The notes: generated by a model from the sequence alone, not told the origin. A DNA stretch of 64,000 nucleotides from Photobacterium rosenbergii (GCF_003026455.1 NZ_PYMB01000007.1:1-64000), one strand, 5' to 3'. Counted from the first letter of the stretch, positions 38,309 to 48,477 are shown. Numbers and translations: made by a program.

Positions 38309-38869
38309 TTAATTATCGTTGGCAATCCTTTTCTTCATCCATTGCGGCAGCGTGAAAAGTACTCCGCCTAAAACACCGACGAGATGGGCTTCAACCGCCA
38401 CCCTAGCGCCAATCAGCTCAGCGGAACTGGCAGAGCCGCCTGAAACTTGTTCCCACAATACTTTGGCGATAACGCCAATGAGTAGCACCCAGCCTAGTTT
38501 ATCCTTAGCTTTGATATCCTGTATGGCTCCCCATGCAAACAGCCCGTGTAACACTCCAGAGAGGCCGGCATACCATTCCATAGAGCTCAGTAATAGGCTG
38601 ACGCCAATGAACCCTGAAATAGTCAGGATAAGTAAGCCAAGGCGCTGGCTGGTAAGGTAGCGGCGAAAGATGAAGGTAATGATTGCCAAGCCGAGACTGT
38701 TCATTATCATGTGTGCCCAGTTGGTGTGGGTCAGGTTTCCGCTGACCAGTCGCCATATTTCCCCATCGGCTATCAATGGGCGTTGCCATACCAGCAACGA
38801 CTGGATGGCGGGCAGTTGGGCGGCGGCCATCATACCGATAATAATGAAAATGAAGATGCGAATAGACAA
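38309..38869 (-). CDS. rrtA: Rhombosortase (rhomboid-family GlyGly-CTERM protease)
   Basis: Rhombosortase cleaves GlyGly-CTERM tails of secreted enzymes in Vibrio and Shewanella and prepares them for surface anchoring. The protein is 186 residues with about six membrane helices. Features are EIWRLVSGNLTHTNWAHMIMN, the catalytic Ser in GLSGVLHGLF, and the His-containing ARVAVEAHLVGVLGG. I propose a TTG start at 38869 after GAGG (MSIRIFIFIIIGMMAA). The longer frame overlaps the divergent gene and lacks sense upstream. No GlyGly-CTERM substrate is in this window. Confidence 0.88.
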   Translation of the reverse strand: MSIRIFIFIIIGMMAAAQLPAIQSLLVWQRPLIADGEIWRLVSGNLTHTNWAHMIMNSLGLAIITFIFRRYLTSQRLGLLILTISGFIGVSLLLSSMEWYAGLSGVLHGLFAWGAIQDIKAKDKLGWVLLIGVIAKVLWEQVSGGSASSAELIGARVAVEAHLVGVLGGVLFTLPQWMKKRIANDN

Positions 38870-38879
38870 GGCTACCTCG

Positions 38880-39500
38880 ATGAGTCGATATTGTGAACGG
38901 TGCAAAAAAGCAACCAAGGCATGTATTTGCCAGTGGATCCAACAGCTTGATGCTAAAACTGAATTGTGGATTTTACAACATCCATCGGAAGTAAAGCGGG
39001 CAATTGGTACCGCAAGGATCCTCACTTTATCGCTGCCCAATGCCAAACTGTGGGTCGGCGAGGACTTCTCACAACATGAGGAAATCAATCAGTTGTTGGC
39101 TGAACCGAGCCGCCGTGCATGGGTCGTCTACCCGGGTGAAGGTGCCCAGCCTATTTCAAGCCTCGCTGAAGGAAGGTCAGATCTAGACGCCGATATAAAG
39201 CATACCTTGATCCTGCTTGATGGCACTTGGAAGAAAGCCTACAAGATGTGGCAGCTTTCAGCGAACCTCCAGCAGTTGCCGACCGTCACCCTCGATAATG
39301 CTGATCAGGGTAACTACCGCATCCGCAAATCACCAAAGTCCCAAGGCGTCTCGACCGTAGAAGCGGGATACCTAGCCCTGACAGCCTTGGAAGGCGAGGA
39401 CGACAAATTCGCTCCGCTTATTGATGCGTTCAACCAGATGATTGAATTTCAGATCCAGCAAATGCCGGAAGGGGTGTTTGAGAACAACTACAGATCCTAG
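38880..39500 (+). CDS. DTW-domain tRNA uridine aminocarboxypropyltransferase (TapT-like)
   Basis: DTW-domain proteins transfer the 3-amino-3-carboxypropyl group of SAM to uridine in tRNA (acp3U). The 206-residue protein has the N-terminal Cys cluster (YCERCKKATKACIC), the LWILQHPSEVKRAIGTAR strand-helix, WVVYPGEGA, and the signature LILLDGTWKKAYKM, with DGTW in place of DxTW. The start ATG 38880 lies ten bases from the divergent rrtA start. Its last two codons and its stop are made of the repeat sequence AGATCCTAG. Confidence 0.85.
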   Translation: MSRYCERCKKATKACICQWIQQLDAKTELWILQHPSEVKRAIGTARILTLSLPNAKLWVGEDFSQHEEINQLLAEPSRRAWVVYPGEGAQPISSLAEGRSDLDADIKHTLILLDGTWKKAYKMWQLSANLQQLPTVTLDNADQGNYRIRKSPKSQGVSTVEAGYLALTALEGEDDKFAPLIDAFNQMIEFQIQQMPEGVFENNYRS

Positions 39501-39556
39501 ATACGAGTACCTAGGTCCTAGGCTCTTTTCTAGGTTCTAGAACCCAGGATCTAGTG
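39492..39556. repeat. Compact heptad element between DTW gene and dgt
   Basis: The left arm AGATCCTAG supplies the stop codon of the DTW gene. It is followed by tacctaggtcctagg, a short centre (ctctttt), and the right arm ctaggttctagaacccaggatctag. This is the shortest full copy of the family, about 65 bases. Confidence 0.85.
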
Positions 39557-39566
39557 CCCGCTTCTA

Positions 39567-40943
39567 TTAATCCCCCCCATGAAACCCAATGCCGCTGGCT
39601 GCGGTAGGGTGGAACAGGGTGCTGTAGAGTCGCTGGGCAAAGCCATCGGTCATGCCGGAGATATAATCGGCGATGATCCGGTGGGCATTCTCTCCCTTTT
39701 CATTGCATTGGCGCCAACGCTCTCGGGTATTTTCCGGCAGTAGGCGCTCAGGATCTGACGCAAAGGCTTCAAACAATTCCATTACTAACTGTTGGCCTTT
39801 GTACTCCAGTAGCTGGATATCTGGTTTGTGGACCACATATTGGCTGACGAACTGCTTGAGCACTTCCAGCACTTGCTCCATCGGTTCAGATAAAAAGGCA
39901 TTCCATTGTAACAATGGGTCTTCGAAGCTATCGATACCGTTCTGGATAGTTGGCGCTATCTGGATTGACGTTAGCAGGGCGTTGACCATGGCGCCGATAG
40001 CGTCTTTGCGTTGGTGGTGGGTGCCAAACAGCTGGTCACTCAACACGCCGATGCGCTCTTCGATCCAAGGCTCACCGCAATCAGCCAGTTTGCTGGCGAC
40101 GGCTTCCTGCCACTGCTCACGAGTCACAATCCCCATCACGATAGCATCTTCCAGATCATGGACGCCGTAGGCGATATCATCGGCGAGTTCCATGATGGAG
40201 CAATCTAGCGATTTGAAGCGGGTTTTTAGGTGCTCTCTCGGTGCTGTGCGTTCGCCGCGCATTTGGCCAAAAAGCTGGCGGTCGTGTTCAGATAGCGGTG
40301 CTAGCACCCAGTCGAAGGTCTGGCTGTCGTCATTGTATATCCCCTTGGCCGGATACCAATCTTTGGCCTTGAGGTGGCGGAAGTGATGGACGTCAGCAGG
40401 CAATTCAGTCGCCCGGGTATGGCTGATAAAAGCCGGGTATTTCAATAGCCCTAGCAGCGTACGCCGTGACAGGTTCATCCCGAATTGCTCGGTATACGGT
40501 TCAAGTAGGGTGACAATCCTGAAGGTCTGGGCATTGCCCTCGAACCCACCGTGCTCACGCATCATGTAGTTTAGGGCAACTTCACCACCATGACCAAAAG
40601 GTGGATGGCCGATATCGTGGGCCAGACATAGGCTCTCCATTAGGCTGTTTGATGGCAGCAAATCACGAAATTCAGGTTGCTTGATTTTCAGTTGGGCGAC
40701 AATGCCGGTGCCTATCTGAGAAGCTTCCAATGAATGGGTCAGTCGGGTGCGGTAGAAGTCGTGGTGGCCCGCACCGTGGACCTGTGTCTTGGCCTGCAGT
40801 CGGCGGAAAGCGGCGGAGTGTAAAATCCGGGCACGGTCACGTTGATAGGCCGTGCGATGATCGTTGCGCCGCATCTTCTGTTCATTGCTTTTACGCGCTT
40901 CCCATTGCTGGTTGAATACATCACAGAGGGAGATAACTGACAT
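39567..40943 (-). CDS. dgt: dGTPase-like HD-domain triphosphohydrolase
   Basis: The protein belongs to the Dgt family that hydrolyses dNTPs to nucleosides and triphosphate; relatives deplete dNTPs during phage infection. The 458-residue protein has the HD motif pieces [27 protein letters not shown] and [17 protein letters not shown]. Length is nearer the YfdH-like/anti-phage dGTPase class than E. coli Dgt (505). It overlaps the upstream yfbR by one base (TAATG), so two nucleotide hydrolases are coupled. Confidence 0.9.
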   Translation of the reverse strand: MSVISLCDVFNQQWEARKSNEQKMRRNDHRTAYQRDRARILHSAAFRRLQAKTQVHGAGHHDFYRTRLTHSLEASQIGTGIVAQLKIKQPEFRDLLPSNSLMESLCLAHDIGHPPFGHGGEVALNYMMREHGGFEGNAQTFRIVTLLEPYTEQFGMNLSRRTLLGLLKYPAFISHTRATELPADVHHFRHLKAKDWYPAKGIYNDDSQTFDWVLAPLSEHDRQLFGQMRGERTAPREHLKTRFKSLDCSIMELADDIAYGVHDLEDAIVMGIVTREQWQEAVASKLADCGEPWIEERIGVLSDQLFGTHHQRKDAIGAMVNALLTSIQIAPTIQNGIDSFEDPLLQWNAFLSEPMEQVLEVLKQFVSQYVVHKPDIQLLEYKGQQLVMELFEAFASDPERLLPENTRERWRQCNEKGENAHRIIADYISGMTDGFAQRLYSTLFHPTAASGIGFHGGD

Positions 40944-41527
40944 TAGCTGATCTCATCTAGGGTTAGGTTGAAACTGTCTACAAAGGTCTCGAGGAAATAG
41001 CGCATTTCCGGGGTAGAGCGGTCGTGCAGGGTTTGTTCTAGATTGTTCTTGGCAGAGGTGAATTCGTGGTTACCGACATTGAGCTCTTCTAAACACTTGA
41101 GATAAGCGCACAAGCTATCAGCCTGCTTAACAATGGCATAGTCCTCTCTGTCTATCTTATGGCTGTCGAGAAGCGGGGCATAATCGTCGTGGAACTCTTC
41201 TGGCAGCATAGAGAGGAGTTTCTGCTCGGCAGCAAGCTCAATCTTTTTGTATTCCTCAGCGATGGCTGGATTGTAGTATTTGATCGGGGTGGGCATATCC
41301 CCGGTCAGGACTTCGCTGCAGTCATGAAACATAGCCAGCAGCGCGATGCGCTCTGGGTTGGTATTGCCATCGAACTTGCGGTTTTTGATCAGGGCAAGGG
41401 CGTGGGCGACAAACGCGACCTGTAGGCTATGTTCTGAAATGTTTTCGGCTTCGACACAGCGCATCAACGGCCAGCGCTGGATCAGTTTCATTCGAGCAAG
41501 GTGTGCAAAAAAATGGCTTTGTTTCAT
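40943..41527 (-). CDS. yfbR: 5'-deoxynucleotidase YfbR
   Basis: YfbR is an HD-domain phosphohydrolase specific for deoxyribonucleoside 5'-monophosphates. The 194-residue protein begins [23 protein letters not shown] and has [36 protein letters not shown] and [17 protein letters not shown], all typical. It is in one operon with dgt; together they can turn dNTPs and dNMPs into nucleosides. Confidence 0.95.
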   Translation of the reverse strand: MKQSHFFAHLARMKLIQRWPLMRCVEAENISEHSLQVAFVAHALALIKNRKFDGNTNPERIALLAMFHDCSEVLTGDMPTPIKYYNPAIAEEYKKIELAAEQKLLSMLPEEFHDDYAPLLDSHKIDREDYAIVKQADSLCAYLKCLEELNVGNHEFTSAKNNLEQTLHDRSTPEMRYFLETFVDSFNLTLDEIS

Positions 41528-41637
41528 AGCGGTACTTCTTGACGGACAGAACAGGTAACAAAATCAATCACCTTTTAAAGGTAACAGAATTTACCGCTAA
41601 GCAAACGAGAAATGTTGGGATGGGGCAGGAGGCAAGA

Positions 41638-41871
41638 GCGGCCATAGGCCATAGGCTAGAGGCTAGAGGCTATGGGGAAAAGTGGTTAGAGGCTTGAGGT
41701 TCTGGGATAGAGGCAAAGTGTCTAGAGATTAAAAGCTAAAGCGACAAGGGTGATTAAGGCGTTGGTTGAAAATTAAACGGGAGCATATTGCTCCCGTTTT
41801 TTTGATTGTTTAAGGCAACGATAAATTATCGCCAATCGCCAATCGCCAATCGCCAATCGCCAATCGCCTAT
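41638..41871. repeat. Heptad element with array CGCCAAT x5 before the alaA stop
   Basis: The left arm holds 7-bp units of another sequence (GCCATAG/GCTAGAG: ccataggccataggctagaggctagaggc), followed by decayed copies to about 41735. The right arm is CGCCAAT x5 at 41830-41864 plus CGCCTAT, abutting the alaA stop. The terminator lies between. The rest of the 340-base gap is empty. Confidence 0.85.
41775..41803 (-). terminator. Terminator of alaA
   Basis: The stem AAACGGGAGC/GCTCCCGTTT has T-rich sequence on both sides and lies 70 bases downstream of the alaA stop. Confidence 0.85.
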
Positions 41872-43086
41872 CTACTGACGATAGTTATGAAGGAAACGTT
41901 CCAAACGGCCGATCGCCATTTCTAGGTCATCAACCCGTGGCAGGGTGACGATACGGAAGTGGTCTGGTTGCTTCCAGTTGAAGCCTGTGCCATGGACGAC
42001 CAGCACTTTTTCCTGCTGTAGGAAGTCTAGTGCGAAACGCTGGTCATCAATGATGTTGAACTTCTTCTGATCCAGTTTCGGGAATAGGTAAAGTGCACCT
42101 TTTGGCTTTACGCAGGACACTCCCGGGATAGATGTCAGCAAGTCATAAGCACGGTCGCGTTGCTCAAGCAGACGACCACCAGGCAGGATCAGTTCATTGA
42201 TACTTTGATAGCCGCCGAGCGCAGTCTGAATAGCATGCTGCATCGGAACGTTGGCACACAAGCGCATCGAAGAGAGCATTTCCAGTCCTTCAATGTAGCT
42301 CTTTGCCAGGTGCTTAGGGCCAGACAGCACCATCCAGCCAGCACGGAAACCGCAAACCCGGTAAGATTTCGACAGGCCGTTGAAGGTGATACAGAACACA
42401 TCTTCAGCAAGTGGTGCAATCGAGATATGCTGGGCACCTTCGTAGAGGATCTTGTCGTAGATCTCATCGGCAAAAATGATTAGCTTGTGCTGACGGGCGA
42501 TTTCGACCACTTCCAGCAGGAAGTCTCGGCTGTATACCGCACCTGTTGGGTTATTCGGGTTGATCAGCACGATACCACGGGTATTCGGGGTGATCTTGCT
42601 GCGAATATCATCCAGATCCGGATACCAGTCTGATTGCTCGTCACAGGTATAGTGTACGGCTTTACCGCCGGAAAGTGATACAGCAGCTGTCCACAGTGGG
42701 TAGTCAGGTGCCGGCACCAGCATCTCATCATTATTGTTGAGCAGCGCCTGCATCGCCATCACGATAAGCTCTGATACACCATTACCGATGTAGACATCCT
42801 CGACGTCCAAATCAAGCATACCGCGTTTTTGGTAATGCTGGACCACCGCTTTACGTGCTGAGTAAATACCTTTGGAGTCACAGTAACCCTGTGAGGTCGG
42901 CAAGTTACGGATCACATCCACCAGAATTTCATCAGGGGCATCAAAACCGAACGGCGCAGGGTTGCCGATATTGAGTTTGAGAATCTTATGCCCTTCCTCT
43001 TCCATGCGCTTGGCATGCTTCAGAACGGGACCTCGAATGTCGTAGCAGACATTGTTGAGTTTTGATGACATCCCGATGTTTTGCAT
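41872..43086 (-). CDS. alaA: Alanine transaminase AlaA
   Basis: AlaA is the main glutamate-pyruvate aminotransferase for alanine synthesis, a fold type I PLP enzyme. The 404-residue protein has LNIGNPAPFGFDAPDE, IVLINPNNPTGAVYS with the PLP-contacting Asn, FADEIYDKILY, and the Schiff-base Lys in FNGLSKSYRVCGFRAGW. Starts are ATG 43086 or five codons later (MSSKLNNV). Confidence 0.95.
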   Translation of the reverse strand: MQNIGMSSKLNNVCYDIRGPVLKHAKRMEEEGHKILKLNIGNPAPFGFDAPDEILVDVIRNLPTSQGYCDSKGIYSARKAVVQHYQKRGMLDLDVEDVYIGNGVSELIVMAMQALLNNNDEMLVPAPDYPLWTAAVSLSGGKAVHYTCDEQSDWYPDLDDIRSKITPNTRGIVLINPNNPTGAVYSRDFLLEVVEIARQHKLIIFADEIYDKILYEGAQHISIAPLAEDVFCITFNGLSKSYRVCGFRAGWMVLSGPKHLAKSYIEGLEMLSSMRLCANVPMQHAIQTALGGYQSINELILPGGRLLEQRDRAYDLLTSIPGVSCVKPKGALYLFPKLDQKKFNIIDDQRFALDFLQQEKVLVVHGTGFNWKQPDHFRIVTLPRVDDLEMAIGRLERFLHNYRQ

Positions 43087-43630
43087 TATTGGTGGTATCC
43101 TGTTTCAAGCCGTTAATGACAACAAATTACACTATAAAACCTTAAAAAATAAACACCCTACAGGAATAAGTAGCGTAAAATAGTGGTTTGTATAATTAAA
43201 TTCTATCTTGTCAGGTGAGATCCACTGGCTGGCTGGCAAAACAGGGGCTAATTCCCTCTGTGAGCAGAATAAAATATTACAATGCAGGGATTTGCTGGAG
43301 ATTTCAGCAAAAAATGATGGGATTTAAACCAAGTTTGTCGATATTGGCGCCAAAATAATATCTGGCGATATGGGGAATGCATCCGTGCTGGAGTCATCGG
43401 CAAGAAGCTGTGAATTGTGATGAGATATGAAGATTCATGTTGAGTCATTACTTTATTAGTCAGAATGCGAGTTCTGGGGTAGAATGCCAGCATTCGGTAT
43501 GTGGTCTATTGCTTACAGCTGTATGACTTGCTGGGGGACCACATATAGGGCGAAAGATGCTAATTGATTAGCCATTTACCATCAGCCAGGGATGAGCCAA
43601 TTCTGTGCTTGAGAGCTGAGTGAGGTTACC
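43087..43630. other. Intergenic region, alaA / menF
   Basis: These 544 bases lie between divergent genes. A 9-bp inverted repeat TATGTGGTC/GACCACATA (43499-43507 and 43537-43545) lies 86 bases before menF and could be a regulatory hairpin or operator. I find no gene, tandem array or tRNA. A minus-strand frame at 43248-43493 lacks coding character. Confidence 0.5.
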
Positions 43631-44947
43631 TTGACCGCGTTACAAAAAGCCGTTGAGTTACTACTTGAAAAAATTCGACAATCCACACCAACAACTCAAC
43701 GAATTACGGTAAAGCTGGATCTTCCGGCCAATACCGATCTGATTGATTGGATGGAATCGCAGCCCCTATTTCCAAAATTCTATTGGCAATCACGCGATTG
43801 CCGCGAGGAAGTAGTGGCGCTTGGGCAAATCAAAACATTCACCGATCCAAAAGCTGCCGAGAAAATTCTGTCTGACGGCCAGCGTATTTGGGGAGGCCGT
43901 TCGTTTGATGGCCGCACCCAGCGCAACAGGCGTTGTATGCCTTCTTTTTTCTTTTTGCCGGTACTGGAAATCTTCCGTTTGGACGGTGGGTGGAATGTTG
44001 CAGTGAACTTGTCTGAGGAAAGTCGCGATAAGGTGACTGACGCCTTGGCCCAGTTGACATTGGATACCGCAGAAGTGCCTCAGATCAGCAGCAAGATCTT
44101 GGGGCGTACCTACAGCCCGGATTTTACGGGTTGGTCACAGATGATCGGCAATGCCCTTGAAGCTATCTCCCAAAAAGTGTTCGAGAAGGTGGTTCTTGCG
44201 CGCAAAACGACCCTGACCCTTGATACACCGGTCTCTCCGGCTCAGCTACTCAAAGCAAGCCGTGACAGCAACCACAATAGCTTCCACTTCATGATGGCCC
44301 TTGATGCCAAGCATTGCTTTGTTGGTTCTACCCCTGAGCGCTTGTTCCTGCGCCAGGAGCAAGATCTGCAAACCGAGGCACTGGCCGGTACGATTGGCCG
44401 TGGTGCCGATATTGCTGAAGATGATCGTTTGGCGCAATGGTTGCTGGACGACAACAAAAATCGTTATGAAAACCGTCTGGTCGTGGACGATATCGTTGAT
44501 CGTTTGGTGCCGCGCTGCATTAGTATGAATGTGGCCCAGACACCGGAATTGATCCGGCTGAGAAAGGTTCAGCACCTCAAGCGGGGTATCGACGCCCAGC
44601 TCAATGACGGGGTTGAAAACTCAGAACTGCTCGACAGCCTCCAGCCAACAGCGGCTATTGCCGGTTTGCCACGGGATAAAGCCTTGGACTTTATCAGTGA
44701 GAACGAACCGTTTGCCCGTGGTTGGTATAGTGGCGCGGTTGGCTTTTTGGGGGCCCGCCGCAGTGAATTCTGCGTCGCGATCCGCAGCGCCTTGATCATG
44801 GGTGATGAGCTGCACCTGTTTGCCGGTGCGGGTATCGTTCCGGGGTCGACTGCTGATAGTGAGTGGAAAGAATTGGATCGCAAAACCTCGACCCTGTGCA
44901 GCTTGCTAGCGAGCGATGAGCCTGATTGGGAGCGCCGGACTGCATGA
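43631..44947 (+). CDS. menF: Isochorismate synthase MenF
   Basis: MenF converts chorismate to isochorismate, the first step of menaquinone synthesis. The 438-residue protein has the chorismate-binding domain with KVVLARKTTL, GSTPERLF, EALAGTIGRG, KNRYENRLVVDDI, LQPTAAIAGLPRDKAL and GAGIVPGSTADSEW. The start is TTG after GAGG, at the position usual for the family. Its stop overlaps the menD ATG. Confidence 0.94.
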   Translation: MTALQKAVELLLEKIRQSTPTTQRITVKLDLPANTDLIDWMESQPLFPKFYWQSRDCREEVVALGQIKTFTDPKAAEKILSDGQRIWGGRSFDGRTQRNRRCMPSFFFLPVLEIFRLDGGWNVAVNLSEESRDKVTDALAQLTLDTAEVPQISSKILGRTYSPDFTGWSQMIGNALEAISQKVFEKVVLARKTTLTLDTPVSPAQLLKASRDSNHNSFHFMMALDAKHCFVGSTPERLFLRQEQDLQTEALAGTIGRGADIAEDDRLAQWLLDDNKNRYENRLVVDDIVDRLVPRCISMNVAQTPELIRLRKVQHLKRGIDAQLNDGVENSELLDSLQPTAAIAGLPRDKALDFISENEPFARGWYSGAVGFLGARRSEFCVAIRSALIMGDELHLFAGAGIVPGSTADSEWKELDRKTSTLCSLLASDEPDWERRTA

Positions 44948-46665
44948 GCAATGGGGTATCGACACGCGCAGCCTTGAACCAGTTGTGGGCAGGGCTGATG
45001 CTCGAAGAATTAGTGCGCCACGGGGTCAAGCATATCTGTATTGCCCCCGGTTCGCGCTCAACACCACTGACACTCGCCGCGGCCAAAAATGGCAACCTTG
45101 CCATCCATACCCATTTTGACGAGCGCGGGCTGGGCTTCCTTGCACTAGGGCTTGCCAAAGCAACCAATGAGCCTGTGGCGGTTGTGGTGACATCTGGTAC
45201 TGCGGTGGCTAACTTATTGCCTGCCGTTGCCGAAAGTGGCCTGACGGGGGAGAAGCTGGTACTGCTCACCTCTGATCGTCCTATTGAGCTGATTGACTGT
45301 GGTGCCAACCAAGCTATTCGTCAGCACGGCATTTTTTCCTCCCATGTCACCGCATTTGAAGCTATCCCGACGCCTTCACAAGAAATCAGCCCAGCTTGGT
45401 TGCTATCAACCGTTGATAAGGTGATGAACCAGCAATCCCAGCGTGGTGGTGCCGTACATTTCAACTGCCATTATCCAGAGCCACTGTATGGCGATGAGTG
45501 CGATTTCTCCAACTACCTTCAACCTGTCCGGCATTGGCTGTCAGGAGAAGACCGTTTCACCCAGTATATCGATGCACAAAGAAACGGAATCGCTTTTGAT
45601 GCCTGTCACTGGCAATCGTTGCAGGGCAAAAAAGGGATTGTGGTTGCAGGCCGTATTGCCCCGGGGGAATGGGAGGCGGTTCGAACGCTTGCCTCTGCAT
45701 TAGGCTGGCCGCTGCTGGCGGATCCGCAAGCCGGAGGGAGCAGCGACTGGGCTGGGTTTGATGTTTGGCTGCAAAACGATGCCTGCCGTGATTACCTCAA
45801 CCAGGCTGAGTGTATCATTCAGTTCGGTGGCCGCTTGGTCTCCAAACGCCTGGGACAATTGCTCGATGCAAAGCCGTGGCAGGACTATTGGCTGGTGGAC
45901 CCATTACCCGTTGCACTTGACCCTAGTTTTGCCGTAACGGCCCGTATCCAAGCTAATGTAGGTGGATTTGCCACTATTATTACTGAAAAAATGGAACCGG
46001 CAAAGGCTATTCATCATGGCTGGGCTGATAACCTCAAAGCGTCATCAAGCCAATGCTTGGCGTTGATCCGAGGTAAATACACCACGCTTAACGAAGTAAG
46101 CTTGGCGGCCAATATGATGGATTGGGTCGGCCGGGATACCTCACTGTTCTTGGGCAACAGCCTGATTGTACGTCTGTTGGATATGTGCGGTAGGATGCCG
46201 CAAACAGCAACTTTTGCCAACCGAGGGGCATCGGGTATTGATGGTTTGATAGCTACCGCCGCAGGTGTACAGCGTGCGGTTGAGCAACCGATGCTCTGTG
46301 TCTTGGGTGATACCTCGTTGCTGTATGACCTCAACTCGTTAGCCCTGCTCAAAGCGGTTAACCAACCTCTTGTGGTACTGGTAACCAACAATGATGGTGG
46401 GGCTATTTTTGATTTGCTACCGGTGCCTGATGCCCAGAAAGACAGCCTTTACCGGATGCCCCATGGCCTGACCTTCGAACATGCAGCGGGTATGTTTGGG
46501 CTTGGCTATGCTTGCCCTACGACGCTGGGCGAAGCCAAGCAAGCTGTCCAAGATGGTTTGGCAACGGTGGGTGCAACACTTGTTGAAGTTCAGACCCCAT
46601 CAGGGGAAAGTGGTGAGTTGCTGCGGGCGGTGTTCAAAGAGATCAAACATGCAACTTTACTCTGA
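44944..46665 (+). CDS. menD: SEPHCHC synthase MenD
   Basis: MenD is the ThDP-dependent enzyme that adds succinyl-semialdehyde from 2-oxoglutarate to isochorismate. The 573-residue protein has HICIAPGSRSTPLTLAA, the catalytic Glu region THFDERGLGFLALGLAKA, TSGTAVANLLPAV, NRGASGIDGLIAT and GDTSLLYDLNSL. I chose ATG 44944 (MSNGVSTRAALNQ), which overlaps the menF stop as ATGA; an in-frame ATG six codons earlier is inside menF. Confidence 0.95.
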   Translation: MSNGVSTRAALNQLWAGLMLEELVRHGVKHICIAPGSRSTPLTLAAAKNGNLAIHTHFDERGLGFLALGLAKATNEPVAVVVTSGTAVANLLPAVAESGLTGEKLVLLTSDRPIELIDCGANQAIRQHGIFSSHVTAFEAIPTPSQEISPAWLLSTVDKVMNQQSQRGGAVHFNCHYPEPLYGDECDFSNYLQPVRHWLSGEDRFTQYIDAQRNGIAFDACHWQSLQGKKGIVVAGRIAPGEWEAVRTLASALGWPLLADPQAGGSSDWAGFDVWLQNDACRDYLNQAECIIQFGGRLVSKRLGQLLDAKPWQDYWLVDPLPVALDPSFAVTARIQANVGGFATIITEKMEPAKAIHHGWADNLKASSSQCLALIRGKYTTLNEVSLAANMMDWVGRDTSLFLGNSLIVRLLDMCGRMPQTATFANRGASGIDGLIATAAGVQRAVEQPMLCVLGDTSLLYDLNSLALLKAVNQPLVVLVTNNDGGAIFDLLPVPDAQKDSLYRMPHGLTFEHAAGMFGLGYACPTTLGEAKQAVQDGLATVGATLVEVQTPSGESGELLRAVFKEIKHATLL

Positions 46666-47503
46666 AACATACGGTACGCCTGCTACAGCAGCAGGCGAAC
46701 TGGTTGATCCCGATACTTTGCCAACCCTCGTCTTTCTGCACGGCTTGCTCGGGTCAGGCCGTGACTGGCAGCAGGTTGTTAACCAACTGAGCGCTAAATA
46801 TACCTGCCTGACCGTTGACCTGCCTGGCCATGGCCACAGTCGCCTACTACATGCGGCAAACTTTGAACAGACCAGCCAATGGCTATCAGAGACGTTAGCT
46901 GCCCGGGGGATAGAACGCTACGTCCTAGTGGGGTATTCGCTCGGGGCTAGGGCCGCGATGTTTCATGCCTGCCAACCGGCGGTGGCGTCAACACCGGTAT
47001 CAAAACTATGTGGGTTAATACTGGAGGGCGGTCATTTCGGTTTGCCACCAAGTGATCGGGCAGCAAGATTAGAAAACGATCAGCGTTGGGCACAGCGGTT
47101 TGCCAATGAACCTATTGCCGAAGTGCTAGCCGATTGGTACTTGCAACCGGTATTTTCATCACTGAACTATGACCAAAGACAAGGTTTGATTGCCAAGCGC
47201 AGTGATAACCTTGGTGCATCTATAGCACATATGCTACTGGCTACATCGTTAGCCAAACAACCTCTCCTGCAATCCCAACTCACCGGGTTATCGATACCCG
47301 TGCATTACCTTTGTGGGGAGAAAGACAAAAAGTTTACGCTTCTGGCTGCTGAGTCCGAACTCTCTTTTCAAGTCATTGAAGATGCTGGCCACAATGTTCA
47401 CGTTGAACAGCCATACTCCTTTGCCAGGGCCGTAGACGACTATATTTCAAGAACAATATTTAAAGATCATTCTCTTAATAATAAAGCAGATGGAATTTTA
47501 TGA
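46649..47503 (+). CDS. menH: SHCHC synthase MenH (alpha/beta hydrolase)
   Basis: MenH eliminates pyruvate from SEPHCHC. The 284-residue alpha/beta hydrolase has [24 protein letters not shown], the nucleophile Ser in [20 protein letters not shown] and the catalytic His in [12 protein letters not shown]. Start ATG 46649 (MQLYSETYG) overlaps the menD end by 17 bases. In E. coli menB follows; here menC starts at once. Confidence 0.93.
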   Translation: MQLYSETYGTPATAAGELVDPDTLPTLVFLHGLLGSGRDWQQVVNQLSAKYTCLTVDLPGHGHSRLLHAANFEQTSQWLSETLAARGIERYVLVGYSLGARAAMFHACQPAVASTPVSKLCGLILEGGHFGLPPSDRAARLENDQRWAQRFANEPIAEVLADWYLQPVFSSLNYDQRQGLIAKRSDNLGASIAHMLLATSLAKQPLLQSQLTGLSIPVHYLCGEKDKKFTLLAAESELSFQVIEDAGHNVHVEQPYSFARAVDDYISRTIFKDHSLNNKADGIL

Positions 47504-48477
47504 TGCGTAGCGCGAAACTTTACCAATATCAGCTTCCTATGGACTCTGGCGTGATCCTCCGTACCCAGCGACTGGTTAACCGCGATGGTTGGATTGTCGA
47601 ACTGCAGGACGGGGATAAGAAAGGGTATGGTGAAATTGCGCCATTGCCTGAATTCAGCCTAGAAACAGCAGAGCAAGCTGGTGAACAAGCCAAGGTATTG
47701 CTGGAGCAGTGGGTTGCGGGTCAGGCGCTAGATCTTGCTGATGCGCTTCCATCTGTTGCGTTTGGCCTGAGTATGGCAGAGCTTGAGCTGCAGGGCGGTT
47801 TGCCACAAGCGGGTAACTACACGGTAGCCCCATTGTGTGCCGGAGACCCGGATGATCTGGTCATCGCACTCAATAACATGCCGGGCGAGAAGGTTGCCAA
47901 GATCAAAGTGGGCATGTACGAAGCGGTTCGCGACGGCATGGTTGCCAATATGTTTATCGATTCCATCCCGGGGATTCGCCTGCGCTTGGACGCCAACCGT
48001 CAATGGACCCCACTAAAGGCCCAGCAGTTCGCCAAGTATGTGAAGCCTGAAAACCGTGGTGGTATTGCCTTCTTGGAAGAGCCTTGCCAAACACCGGCAG
48101 ACAGCTTGGCGTTTGCCCAGGAAACAGGCATTAACATTGCTTGGGATGAAACCGTGCGTGATGAAGGCTTTGAAGTCAAGGCTGAGCCAGGTGTAGTGGC
48201 AATTGTGATCAAGCCAACCTTGGTGGGTAGTGTTGAGCGCTGTATTGAATTGGTCAAGCAGGCCCATGAAAACGACCTAACCGCTGTAATTAGTTCAAGC
48301 ATGGAGACGAGCCTTGGCCTGAACCAGCTAGCTCGTTTTGCTGAGTGGCAAACGCCGGGTGTGATTCCTGGGCTTGATACCATGCAGCTATTCCAAAGCC
48401 AGCTAGAAACACCGTGGCCTGAGTGTGAATTGCCGGTGACAACATTGGCTGAGCTGGACGTGGTATGGTCCAAGTAA
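47500..48477 (+). CDS. menC: o-Succinylbenzoate synthase MenC
   Basis: MenC dehydrates SHCHC to o-succinylbenzoate. The 325-residue enolase-superfamily protein has AKIKVGMYE (catalytic Lys), RLDANRQWT (metal Asp), FLEEPC (metal Glu), WDETVRDEG (Asp) and [11 protein letters not shown] (second Lys). It overlaps the menH stop by four bases; an ATG pair at the start leaves one codon open. Confidence 0.95.
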   Translation: MMRSAKLYQYQLPMDSGVILRTQRLVNRDGWIVELQDGDKKGYGEIAPLPEFSLETAEQAGEQAKVLLEQWVAGQALDLADALPSVAFGLSMAELELQGGLPQAGNYTVAPLCAGDPDDLVIALNNMPGEKVAKIKVGMYEAVRDGMVANMFIDSIPGIRLRLDANRQWTPLKAQQFAKYVKPENRGGIAFLEEPCQTPADSLAFAQETGINIAWDETVRDEGFEVKAEPGVVAIVIKPTLVGSVERCIELVKQAHENDLTAVISSSMETSLGLNQLARFAEWQTPGVIPGLDTMQLFQSQLETPWPECELPVTTLAELDVVWSK

